Assembly (NCBI RefSeq): GCF_022637415.1
Contig: NZ_CP093340.1
Coordinates: 186,001-250,000, forward strand
DNA from: Luteimonas sp. S4-F44
Lineage (GTDB): Bacteria > Pseudomonadota > Gammaproteobacteria > Xanthomonadales > Xanthomonadaceae
Reading direction: 5' to 3'
DNA length: 64,000 nt
In this document: positions 28,614 through 35,871 of the stretch, piece by piece
How the letters are laid out: the number at the start of each line of letters is the position of its first letter
Numbering within the stretch: the stretch's first letter is position 1
Program-made: the position numbers and the translations under genes
Notes under the pieces: model-generated
Databases searched by the model: none
What the model was told of the DNA's origin: nothing
The model's input: only the letters and a program-made list of their open reading frames with translations

Positions 28614-28626
28614 GGTGTCCCGGGTT

Positions 28627-28642
28627 GACTACAGATGTCGTC
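28627..28642. promoter_or_regulatory. BlaI-type operator, site 1
   Basis: GACTACAGATGTCGTC is a near-perfect inverted repeat (GAC-x-ACA/TGT-x-GTC) 13 bases upstream of the blaI-like start. It matches the TACA-N2-TGTA core style of BlaI sites. Autorepression is inferred. Confidence 0.65.
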
Positions 28643-28652
28643 AGGCTAGGCG

Positions 28653-28670
28653 TGACGACAGCTGTCGTCA
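28653..28670. promoter_or_regulatory. BlaI-type operator, site 2
   Basis: TGACGACAGCTGTCGTCA is a perfect 18-base palindrome. It shares GTCGTC and ACA/TGT with site 1, eleven bases away. It lies between blaI and the divergent parA operon, so BlaI could affect both directions. Confidence 0.7.
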
Positions 28671-28799
28671 ACCATGACCGATGGCATGGGTGCGCCGTCC
28701 TCGTGCCGCGATCGGCTGCCTGCCGGCTTGTCGGGGCTCCATACACGCCTGTCCGCTCGCCGGTGTACGCTGGCTCGACCGGATCTGCGGAAGACCTCG

Positions 28800-29432
28800 A
28801 TGAAGACCGTGCTGGTGGCCAGTTCCAAGGGCGGCGTCGGCAAGACCACGATCGCCACCCATCTCGCCGCGCACGCGGCGCTGGCGGGCGAGTCGACCGT
28901 CTTGGTCGATGCCGACCCGCAGCACTCCTCCACGCGTTGGGCTGAACGCCGCGCCGGGCTCGATAGCGCGGTGCTGCCGATCGACGGCAGCGCGCGGCAC
29001 CGCAAGGTGCTGGCGGCGGTCCCCGAGGGCACGACGCGGTTGATCATCGATGCCGCCGCTGGCGCGATGGCCGACGATCTCGACGCCTATCTGGAGGCCG
29101 CCGATGCCATCGTGGTACCGGTGCTGCCGTCGGCGCTCGACATCGATGCGACGGTGGGCTTTCTCAATACGCTCGCCCGCCATCCGCACGTGCGTCGCGG
29201 CAACACCCGCGTAGGCCTGGTCGCCAATCGGTTGCGGCCGTGGACCAACGCCTCGCAGCAGGCGCTCTACCTGCTCGCGCAATGGCCGTACCCGGTGGTC
29301 GCGCAACTGCGCGACAGCCAGGCCTACGTCATGCTCGTGGGGCTGGGTCGCAGCCTGTTCGACTACCATTCGGCGCAGGTGCGCGAGCATCAGGACGATT
29401 GGACGCCGCTGCTGAAGTGGCTGAAGAAGTAG
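28800..29432 (+). CDS. ParA-family ATPase, orphan
   Basis: A 210-residue Walker-type ATPase. The deviant Walker A motif is SSKGGVGKTTIA and VLVDADPQHSS is also present. The size is that of short orphan ParA/MinD-like proteins, which position cell components rather than segregate chromosomes. No ParB gene is nearby. GGAAG precedes the ATG at 28800; the longer frame from 28674 is not favoured. It is followed by sixA, yceI and clsC on the same strand. The cargo is unknown. Confidence 0.85.
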   Translation: MKTVLVASSKGGVGKTTIATHLAAHAALAGESTVLVDADPQHSSTRWAERRAGLDSAVLPIDGSARHRKVLAAVPEGTTRLIIDAAAGAMADDLDAYLEAADAIVVPVLPSALDIDATVGFLNTLARHPHVRRGNTRVGLVANRLRPWTNASQQALYLLAQWPYPVVAQLRDSQAYVMLVGLGRSLFDYHSAQVREHQDDWTPLLKWLKK

Positions 29433-29474
29433 CCGCGCACCCGATCCCGACCCGACGACGAGACCGCCACGCCC

Positions 29475-29951
29475 ATGCGCGAACTGATCCTGCTCCGCCA
29501 CGCCCACGCCGACCCTGCGTTGCCCGGACAGGCGGACATCGACCGTCCGCTGTCGGCCGAGGGCCTGGCCGAGGCCGAGGCCGCCGGGCGCTGGTTGCGC
29601 GACAAGACGCTGATCCCCGATTGCGTGCTCTGCTCGCCGGCCAGGCGCACGCGCGAGACGCTGGAGGCGGTGCTGGGCGTGGTCGGCTACGTCGATCAGC
29701 GCCTGGAACCGGCGATCTACGAAGCCATGCCCGGCACGCTGGCCGGCCTGGTCGACGAGCATCGCGAGGTCGGGCGGTTGCTGCTGGTCGGCCACAACCC
29801 GGGCCTCGAACGGCTCGCGGCGCTGCTGCACAGCGGCCAGTCGGGCGACTACCGTGGCATGCCGCCGGGCGGCATCGCGGTGTTGAGCCTGCGCGACGAC
29901 GCTGCGGTCGAGCCGGGCGTTGCCGACCTGTCGGCGTTCTGGTGGCCCTGA
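29475..29951 (+). CDS. sixA: SixA-type phosphohistidine phosphatase
   Basis: A 158-residue histidine phosphatase. LLRHAHAD holds the catalytic His near residue 9, and VGHNPGLE the second His. SixA removes phosphate from phosphohistidine in phosphotransfer or PTS proteins. It sits 42 bases after parA and just before yceI. The protein target is not evident. Confidence 0.88.
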   Translation: MRELILLRHAHADPALPGQADIDRPLSAEGLAEAEAAGRWLRDKTLIPDCVLCSPARRTRETLEAVLGVVGYVDQRLEPAIYEAMPGTLAGLVDEHREVGRLLLVGHNPGLERLAALLHSGQSGDYRGMPPGGIAVLSLRDDAAVEPGVADLSAFWWP

Positions 29952-29968
29952 GCGTCACGCTCGAGACG

Positions 29969-30592
29969 ATGCCCACGCCACCGGGTCGCATTGCGCGCGC
30001 AGGCCGCAGGCCGTCGCCCGGCACGCCGTGGCTGCTGTCGGCCGGCCTCTGGCTGGCGGCGGTCGCGGTCGCGCCGGCGATGGCCAACGAGACCCGCGCG
30101 CTGGTGCTCGACACCGCGCGCTCGGACATCGGCTTCCAACTGCGCACGCGCTGGGGCCAGCAGCTCGAAGGCCGGTTCGATGCTTGGCGCGGCGAGATCG
30201 TGGTGCTGCCCGACGGCCGGCATCAGGTGCGCTTGACGCTGCCCACCGGCGGCGTGGAGATCGTCGGCAGCCGCAGCTACACCCGCATCACCCGGGGCGC
30301 CGGTTTCTTCGATGTCGAGCGCCATCCCGAAGTGCGGTTCGTTTCCGATCCCTATCCGCCGACGCTCGCCCGCGAGGGCGGTGCGATGACCGGCGTGTTG
30401 AGCATCCGCGGCATCGCCCAGCGCGAGACATTCCGGATCGCGCCTGCCGAGTGCGCGCGTCCGGCCGTGGACTGCGACGTCGTGGGCGAGGGCGATGTCC
30501 GCCGCAGTCGTTACGCGATGGACCGCTGGGGCTACGCCCTGTCCGACCAGGTCCGCTTCACGCTGCGGATCCGGGCGGTGGAGCCGCACTGA
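29969..30592 (+). CDS. YceI-family periplasmic lipid-binding-like protein
   Basis: A 207-residue exported lipocalin-like protein. An N-terminal basic region and signal peptide (LLSAGLWLAAVAVAPAMA) are followed by the YceI pattern LDTARSDIGFQLRTR, and by FDVERHPEVRFVSDPYPP and MTGVLSIRGIAQRETF. YceI proteins bind isoprenoid-like molecules in the periplasm and respond to base or osmotic stress in E. coli. The stop overlaps the clsC start (TGATG). The ligand is unknown. Confidence 0.88.
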   Translation: MPTPPGRIARAGRRPSPGTPWLLSAGLWLAAVAVAPAMANETRALVLDTARSDIGFQLRTRWGQQLEGRFDAWRGEIVVLPDGRHQVRLTLPTGGVEIVGSRSYTRITRGAGFFDVERHPEVRFVSDPYPPTLAREGGAMTGVLSIRGIAQRETFRIAPAECARPAVDCDVVGEGDVRRSRYAMDRWGYALSDQVRFTLRIRAVEPH

Positions 30593-32538
30593 TGCGCTGG
30601 ATCGGACGTGCCCTGCTGCTGGCGGCCACGCTGGCCACCGGCGCCTGTACGACGCTCACCACCGCGCAGCGCGAGCGCGCGGCGCAGATCGCGATCGAGG
30701 CGCGCGACACCACGATCGTGTGCGCGCGCGCGGATGCCTGCGCGACGCCGTCACCGCTACGCGAACTGGGCGTGCGCGCCTTCGCACGCAGCGCGCCCGA
30801 GGCGCCGCACCATGCCGCGTTGCTGCTCGAGTACGGCCAGGATGCGCTGATTGCGCGGCTGGATCTGATCCGCGGCGCGCAGCACACGCTCGATGTGCAG
30901 ACCTACATCTTCGACGAGGACGATTCGGGCCATCTGGTGCTCGAAGAGCTGTTGGCCGCCGCCCGCCGCGGTGTGCGCGTGCGGCTGCTGGTCGACCAGC
31001 TCTCGGCATTGCGCACCGTCGAGACCCTCACCGCACTGGCCGGTGCGCATGTCGGTTTCGAACTGCGCATCTACAACCCGGTGCTCGGCCGTGCGCGCAT
31101 CAGCTATCCGCGCTACGCCCTGGCCGCGGCGTGCTGCTGGCGCCGGCTCAACCAGCGCATGCACAGCAAGGCGCTGCTGGTCGACGGCCTGGTCGGCATC
31201 ACCGGCGGCCGCAACTACCAGGACGACTATTTCGACTGGAACGATAGCTTCAACTTCCGTGACCGTGACGTCCTGGTCGCCGGCCCGGTGGTGGCCGACA
31301 TGGCCGCAAACTTCGAGGCGTTCTGGCAGTCGTCGCTGAGTACACCGGTCGAGCAGCTCACCGACGTCGGCCAGCATCTGCTGCGCGGCGGCGTGCCCGA
31401 TGTGTCGTTCCTGGACTATGCGCGGCCCGAGCGCGTGGCCTCGGTCTCGGCCGACGCCAGCGACGCGGTGCTGGTGCAGCAACGCCTGGCGGCGGCCGCG
31501 ATCGACGTGGGCCACGTGGAATTCATCGGCGACCTGCCGGCCAAGCACAAGCGCGACCACGAGCGCGCGCAGGACGCGACCGCCGCCACGCCGCGACTGC
31601 GCGAACTGATCGAGTCGGCCGACCACGACGTACTGCTGCAGACCCCGTACCTGGTGCTGTCCAAGCCGGCCGAGCAGATGTTCGAGACGCTCCGCGAGCG
31701 GCCCGATCCGCCGCAGGTCACGGTCTCGACCAACAGCCTGGCGGCGACCGATTCGTTCATCACCTACGCGTTGTCCTACAAGTACAAGCGCCGGCATCTG
31801 CGCGATTTCGGCTTCCACATCTACGAGTACAAACCGTTTCCCGAGGACGCACCGATCGATCTGGAGGCGACCGGTGCGGTCGGCATCTCCTGGAATGCCG
31901 ATGGCAGCGTCAATATCGAGGAGAGCGGGGCGGAGGGCGTGGCGACGACCCGCGAAGCGGCGCTCGCCGCCCGGCCGGACAGCGCGCCACCGCTCACGCG
32001 CGAGTACTCGGCGCTGCGCTATGCCGGCATCGGCGTGAACCGGCGCGTGCCGCTCAACCGCGCCGGTGTGCGCGTCGGGCTGCACGCCAAGTCGATGGTG
32101 ATCGACGACCGGGTCGGCGTCGTCGGCACGCACAACTTCGACCCGCGCGGCGACACACTCAATACCGAGAGTGCGATCGTCATCGCCGATCCCGCATTCG
32201 CGCGCCGGCTGGCGGCGAGCATCCAGCGCGACATCGCGCCGGCGAACTCGTGGACCATCGCCCGGCGCGACAAGCCAGCCTTCTTCTCCGGCATCGATTA
32301 CACGATGGCGAAGATCTCCGAGCGATTGCCGGTGTTCGACCTGTGGCCCACGCGCTATGCGACCAGCTACGAGTTCCAGCCCGGACCTGATTGCCCGGCG
32401 CCGCTGTCGCCCGACGATCCGGGCTTTCGCGCCTGCTACGCGCCTGTCGGCGACTTCCCCGAGGTCAGCCTCGGTTGGCGCAGCCTGCTGACCCGGATCT
32501 CGACCGCCTTCGGGGCGGGCCTGGTGCCGATCCTGTAG
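30592..32538 (+). CDS. clsC: Phospholipase D-family protein, cardiolipin synthase C-like
   Basis: A 648-residue lipoprotein-type enzyme: the start MRWIGRALLLAATLATGAC is a signal with lipobox. Two HKD motifs are present, MHSKALLVDGLVGITGGRN at about residue 190 and LHAKSMVIDDRVGVVGTHN at about 497. ClsC-type enzymes make cardiolipin from phosphatidylglycerol and phosphatidylethanolamine. The length is greater than the E. coli ClsC. It ends the parA-sixA-yceI operon. Substrate specificity is inferred from family. Confidence 0.85.
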   Translation: MRWIGRALLLAATLATGACTTLTTAQRERAAQIAIEARDTTIVCARADACATPSPLRELGVRAFARSAPEAPHHAALLLEYGQDALIARLDLIRGAQHTLDVQTYIFDEDDSGHLVLEELLAAARRGVRVRLLVDQLSALRTVETLTALAGAHVGFELRIYNPVLGRARISYPRYALAAACCWRRLNQRMHSKALLVDGLVGITGGRNYQDDYFDWNDSFNFRDRDVLVAGPVVADMAANFEAFWQSSLSTPVEQLTDVGQHLLRGGVPDVSFLDYARPERVASVSADASDAVLVQQRLAAAAIDVGHVEFIGDLPAKHKRDHERAQDATAATPRLRELIESADHDVLLQTPYLVLSKPAEQMFETLRERPDPPQVTVSTNSLAATDSFITYALSYKYKRRHLRDFGFHIYEYKPFPEDAPIDLEATGAVGISWNADGSVNIEESGAEGVATTREAALAARPDSAPPLTREYSALRYAGIGVNRRVPLNRAGVRVGLHAKSMVIDDRVGVVGTHNFDPRGDTLNTESAIVIADPAFARRLAASIQRDIAPANSWTIARRDKPAFFSGIDYTMAKISERLPVFDLWPTRYATSYEFQPGPDCPAPLSPDDPGFRACYAPVGDFPEVSLGWRSLLTRISTAFGAGLVPIL

Positions 32539-32836
32539 CGAACGCCGGCCCACGGCGCGCGGTGGAGACGCCTTGCGCGGGCCGTCGGCGTGCTGGCGTG
32601 TGCCGCAGGTGCCTCTGGCGGCCTTCCTCCCGCACCACGCGCCGTGTCCCCCTGGGATGGACGGCTGGGAGGCGCGCCTTGCGCCCGGCGCGGGCGCCGG
32701 ATGGTCGGCAGAAAATAAACGATTGCTGAACAGTTCCGAGGTGCTGGCCGGCTATGACCTCCGGCACATGGTGTTCTCGAACGGTGGTGTTGTAGTCTAC
32801 CAACACACCGAAGCACAACCACACCGGAGCACGACC
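32539..32836 (+). promoter_or_regulatory. Intergenic region and leader of the small-ORF pair
   Basis: About 300 bases with no gene I support. The last part (32700-32836) is less G+C-rich. It contains an imperfect inverted repeat TGTTGTAG/CTACCAACA at about 32789-32805 and two near-identical direct repeats, AACACACCGAAGCAC (32802-32816) and AACCACACCGGAGCAC (32817-32832), which reach the ribosome site. These suggest a regulated promoter and leader; no protein is assigned. Confidence 0.4.
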
Positions 32837-32983
32837 ATGCAGACCCAGACCGCCCCCACCCGCACCGCCCCCAACGCTGCCTATGTCCGCCCCTTCGGGG
32901 TTGGCTACGGCCGCAGCAGCGGCTACGGCACGCCGCGCAGCTACAGCCAGTCGTCGGTGCCCAGCCGCTTCCGCGTCGCCTGA
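32837..32983 (+). CDS. Small Gly/Tyr/Ser-rich protein ending PSRFRVA
   Basis: A 48-residue frame with GGAG eight bases before its ATG. It has a Thr/Ala/Pro-rich start, a GVGYGRSSGYGTPRSYS centre and the tail SSVPSRFRVA. It is basic, with no hydrophobic stretch and no cysteine. A second small frame downstream ends LPSRFRFA, so the tail is shared. I do not recognise either. Coding status is supported by the ribosome site and the shared C-terminus, not by known homologues. Confidence 0.55.
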   Translation: MQTQTAPTRTAPNAAYVRPFGVGYGRSSGYGTPRSYSQSSVPSRFRVA

Positions 32984-32987
32984 CCGT

Positions 32988-33020
32988 CCCCTTCCCCCCT
33001 CCCCTTTCCCCCTCGCCCCC
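32988..33020. other. C-rich tract; G-quadruplex motif on minus strand
   Basis: Five C runs of 4, 6, 4, 5 and 5 bases, separated by 2, 1, 3 and 3 bases, lie between the two small ORFs. The minus strand therefore has five G runs with very short loops, an unusually strong quadruplex pattern. In the plus-strand RNA it is C-rich and could also serve Rho loading. Confidence 0.65.
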
Positions 33021-33031
33021 GGACCCTCGCC

Positions 33032-33193
33032 ATGACCCGCATGCTCGCCATCGTTCACGCTGCCGCCCGTCTCGCCCCGATGTCGTCGCTGCCGCGCGCG
33101 ACCGGCTGCGCGCAGGCCGCCCGCCGCCGGAGCGGCGCCGCTGCCCGCAGTCGCGATGCCGGCACGCTGCCGTCGCGGTTCCGTTTCGCCTGA
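33032..33193 (+). CDS. Small basic protein ending PSRFRFA
   Basis: A 53-residue frame 48 bases downstream of the first small ORF. Its N-terminus (MTRMLAIVHAAARLAPM) is mildly hydrophobic and amphipathic, the middle is Arg/Ala-rich, and the tail TLPSRFRFA matches SVPSRFRVA of the first ORF. The ribosome site is weak. The frame is too short to be called by length alone, and the shared tail is the main support. Function unknown. Confidence 0.4.
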   Translation: MTRMLAIVHAAARLAPMSSLPRATGCAQAARRRSGAAARSRDAGTLPSRFRFA

Positions 33194-33332
33194 CCCACTG
33201 CACCGGCCGCGACGGCCAGGGCCCACGAGGCCGCCCCGTCGCTGACGCCCGGCCGCACCGCAACGCACCGATGCATGCGCCACGTCGAGGAACGGCCTAA
33301 GCTGGCACGTTCCCGCCCGGAGTCCGCGACGC

Positions 33333-33749
33333 ATGTTCCGCAGCGATACCACGGTCGAGCAGCTCAACGCGCTGTCGGCCAATACCGCGATCGCCACACT
33401 TGGCATCGTTTTCACCGAGATCGGCCCCGATTACCTGCGCGCGACCATGCCGGTCGATGCGCGGACCCATCAGCCCTACGGGCTGCTGCACGGCGGCGCG
33501 TCTGCGCTGCTGGCCGAGACGATCGGCAGCTCCGCCGGCGGCCTGGCCGCGCCCGAGGGCTGCGGCGTCGTCGGTATCGAGATCAACGCCAATCACCTGC
33601 GCGGTGTGCGTAGCGGCATGGTCACCGGGACTGCGCGCGCGCTGCACGTGGGCCGCAGCACGCAGGTCTGGGATATCCGCATCGAGGATGCTGACGGTCG
33701 GCTGGTCTGCGCCTCCCGGCTGACGCTGGCGGTGATCCCCAAGCCGTGA
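33333..33749 (+). CDS. Hotdog-fold acyl-CoA thioesterase, PaaI/MenI (YdiI)-like
   Basis: A 138-residue thioesterase. HQPYGLLHGGASALLAETIGS is the signature: HGG is the oxyanion region and Glu in LAET is the expected catalytic base. Relatives hydrolyse 1,4-dihydroxy-2-naphthoyl-CoA in menaquinone synthesis, or phenylacetyl-CoA and related esters. No pathway partner lies next to it, so the substrate is open. The ATG at 33333 begins at the conserved N-terminus. Confidence 0.85.
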   Translation: MFRSDTTVEQLNALSANTAIATLGIVFTEIGPDYLRATMPVDARTHQPYGLLHGGASALLAETIGSSAGGLAAPEGCGVVGIEINANHLRGVRSGMVTGTARALHVGRSTQVWDIRIEDADGRLVCASRLTLAVIPKP

Positions 33750-33804
33750 GCGCCTCCTCGTTCCGCAGTGGCGCGCCCATGACCGGTTTGGGTATGGTGC
33801 GCGC

Positions 33805-34608
33805 ATGACGTCCTCCCCCATTCATGCCGGCACCGGCGGCCGGTCGGTGCGCGCATTGCGCTACGCGTATCGCGTGCCGATGCTGCTGTGGCACGTCTTC
33901 GTGCACCTGCCGCTGGTGCTGTTGTCGATGGTGCCGTTGATTGGGACACGCACGCTGCGCAGCGGCGAGCGGATCGACCACCGGATGATCCGCTGGTGGC
34001 AGGGCGGCTTGATGCGGGTGTTCGGCTTCCGCATGCGCCGCATCGGCACGCCGTTGCCCGGCGCGACGCTGTTCGTCGCCAACCACGTGAGTTGGGTCGA
34101 CATCGTCGCGCTGCACAGCCAGCGGATGATGGGTTTCGTCGCCAAGCGCGAGATCGCCGGCTGGCCGGTGGTGGGTTGGCTGGCCGCGCGCGGGGAGACC
34201 ATCTTCCACCAGCGCGGCAGCCAGGAATCGCTGGGCGGGGTGCTGCAGGAAATGCTCGCGCGGCTGCGCGCCGGGCGTCCGGTCGCGGTCTTTCCCGAAG
34301 GGCGTACGCGCGGTGGCACGCACGTCGGCCCGTTCCACGCGCGCATCTTCCTGGCCGCGGTCGAGGCCAATGTCGCGGTGCAGCCGGTCGCTCTGCGCTA
34401 CGGCGTCGACGGTGCGGCGCAGACGATCGTGGCGTTCCACGATGGTGAGTCGTTCTTCGCCAACTTCCTGCGGTTGCTCGGCGAAGCGCCGCGGCAGGCC
34501 GACGTGATCTTCCTCGAGCCGATCCTGCCGGGCGAGGGCGACGGCCGGCGCCGGATCGCCGATGTCTCGCGCGAGCGCATCGTCGCCGCGCTTGGGGCGG
34601 CGGGATGA
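33805..34608 (+). CDS. 1-acyl-sn-glycerol-3-phosphate acyltransferase (PlsC-like)
   Basis: A 267-residue membrane acyltransferase for phosphatidic acid synthesis or lipid remodelling. The N-terminal membrane segment LWHVFVHLPLVLLSMVPLI is followed by NHVSWVD (NH-x4-D, near residues 93-99) and AVFPEGRTRGG, the two catalytic and glycerophosphate-binding motifs. The stop overlaps the next gene's start by four bases. Whether it is the main PlsC or an accessory enzyme cannot be told. Confidence 0.88.
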   Translation: MTSSPIHAGTGGRSVRALRYAYRVPMLLWHVFVHLPLVLLSMVPLIGTRTLRSGERIDHRMIRWWQGGLMRVFGFRMRRIGTPLPGATLFVANHVSWVDIVALHSQRMMGFVAKREIAGWPVVGWLAARGETIFHQRGSQESLGGVLQEMLARLRAGRPVAVFPEGRTRGGTHVGPFHARIFLAAVEANVAVQPVALRYGVDGAAQTIVAFHDGESFFANFLRLLGEAPRQADVIFLEPILPGEGDGRRRIADVSRERIVAALGAAG

Positions 34609-35726
34609 CCGCGACGCATCCGTCGGCGACGGCGGATGCGGACCGGCCGCCGGGTCCCGATGGCGGCCTGCGCGGCAGCGACTATGTGCCGCCGGTCTGG
34701 CTACGCAGCCCGCACGTGCAGACCGTGCTCGCCAGCAGCCCCTGGCGCCGCCGACGCGGCGCCCGGCTGCTGGCGGCGACTGGCGCGGTGACCACCGAGC
34801 ATCTGGTCGACGGCGGCGAGGGCGTGCGCCTGCACGGCCTGCATTCGGTGGTGCCCGGCGCCGCATCGCGCGGGCTGGCGCTGCTGTTGCACGGTTGGGA
34901 GGGCAGCACCGAATCGAGCTACATGCGCTTGACCGCGGCGCGGATGCTCGAGCGCGGCTACGAGGTGTTCCGGCTGAACTTCCGCGATCATGGTGGCAGC
35001 CATCATCTCAATGAGGCGATCTTCCACTCCAACCGGATTGACGAGGTGGTGCACGCCGCGCTCGACGTGTCGCGACGCTTCCCGGCCCGGCCGATGGTCG
35101 CAGCCGGCTACTCGCTCGGCGGCAACTTCGTGCTGCGCCTGGCGCTGCGCGCGCCGGCGGTTGGCCTGCCATTGGCCGGCGTGGCCTCGGTGTGCCCGGT
35201 GGTCGATCCGGCGCGCACGATGGTGCACATGGAACGCGGGCATCGGCTGTACCTGCGGCACTTCGAACGCAACTGGCGCGCGTCGCTGCGGCGCAAACGC
35301 GCGCTGTTCCCGGACCGCCACGCATTCGACGATGCGACCTTGCGCCTGGGCATGCGCGAGTTGACCGAGTGGCTGGTCCAGACCCATACCGATTTCGGCA
35401 CGCTCGACAACTACTTCGACGGCTACTCGGTCGCCGGCGACCGCCTGGCCGGCCTGCAGGTGCCGACCGACATCCTGATGGCCGCCGACGATCCGGTGAT
35501 CCCGCTCGATGCGTTTCACACCCTGGCATTGCCGGCGCATGCCCGCATCGAGCTCAGTCGCTGGGGCGGACACTGCGGTTTTCTGCTCGACGCTCACCTC
35601 GACGGGTTCGCCGAACGCTGGGTCGCCGCGCGACTCGACGCGCATGCCGGCGCGGCACGCGAGGCCGGCACGCGGACCCGGCTGGCGAATGCGATCGGCA
35701 GCGACCTGGCGCCCGGCACCGGCTGA
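34605..35726 (+). CDS. YheT-family alpha/beta hydrolase
   Basis: A 373-residue hydrolase. VPPVWLRSPHVQTVLAS is the typical N-terminus of the YheT/EMB8 group. ALLLHGWEGSTESSYM is the oxyanion region, the nucleophile Ser is about S170 in AAGYSLGGNFVL, and the catalytic His lies in WGGHCGFL. Acts on an unknown ester, probably lipid-related given its coupling (ATGA overlap) to the acyltransferase gene. Confidence 0.87.
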   Translation: MTATHPSATADADRPPGPDGGLRGSDYVPPVWLRSPHVQTVLASSPWRRRRGARLLAATGAVTTEHLVDGGEGVRLHGLHSVVPGAASRGLALLLHGWEGSTESSYMRLTAARMLERGYEVFRLNFRDHGGSHHLNEAIFHSNRIDEVVHAALDVSRRFPARPMVAAGYSLGGNFVLRLALRAPAVGLPLAGVASVCPVVDPARTMVHMERGHRLYLRHFERNWRASLRRKRALFPDRHAFDDATLRLGMRELTEWLVQTHTDFGTLDNYFDGYSVAGDRLAGLQVPTDILMAADDPVIPLDAFHTLALPAHARIELSRWGGHCGFLLDAHLDGFAERWVAARLDAHAGAAREAGTRTRLANAIGSDLAPGTG

Positions 35727-35871
35727 GCGTCGCCGCACAGATCACCTCCCCACATCGTCGGCGAAGATCGACGCGCGCAGCGCGACGCGGGCGCACGAGC
35801 GCCGGCCGCCAGCAGATGGCCCGCTACAATGGCCGGCCCAGCCAGACGGACGGCGCCTCGCCGGCACCAGC

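Noticed and set aside
35743..35800. Possible third copy of the double-hairpin repeat (ATCACCTCCCC)
   Set aside because: Only the first ten bases match; the stems are missing.
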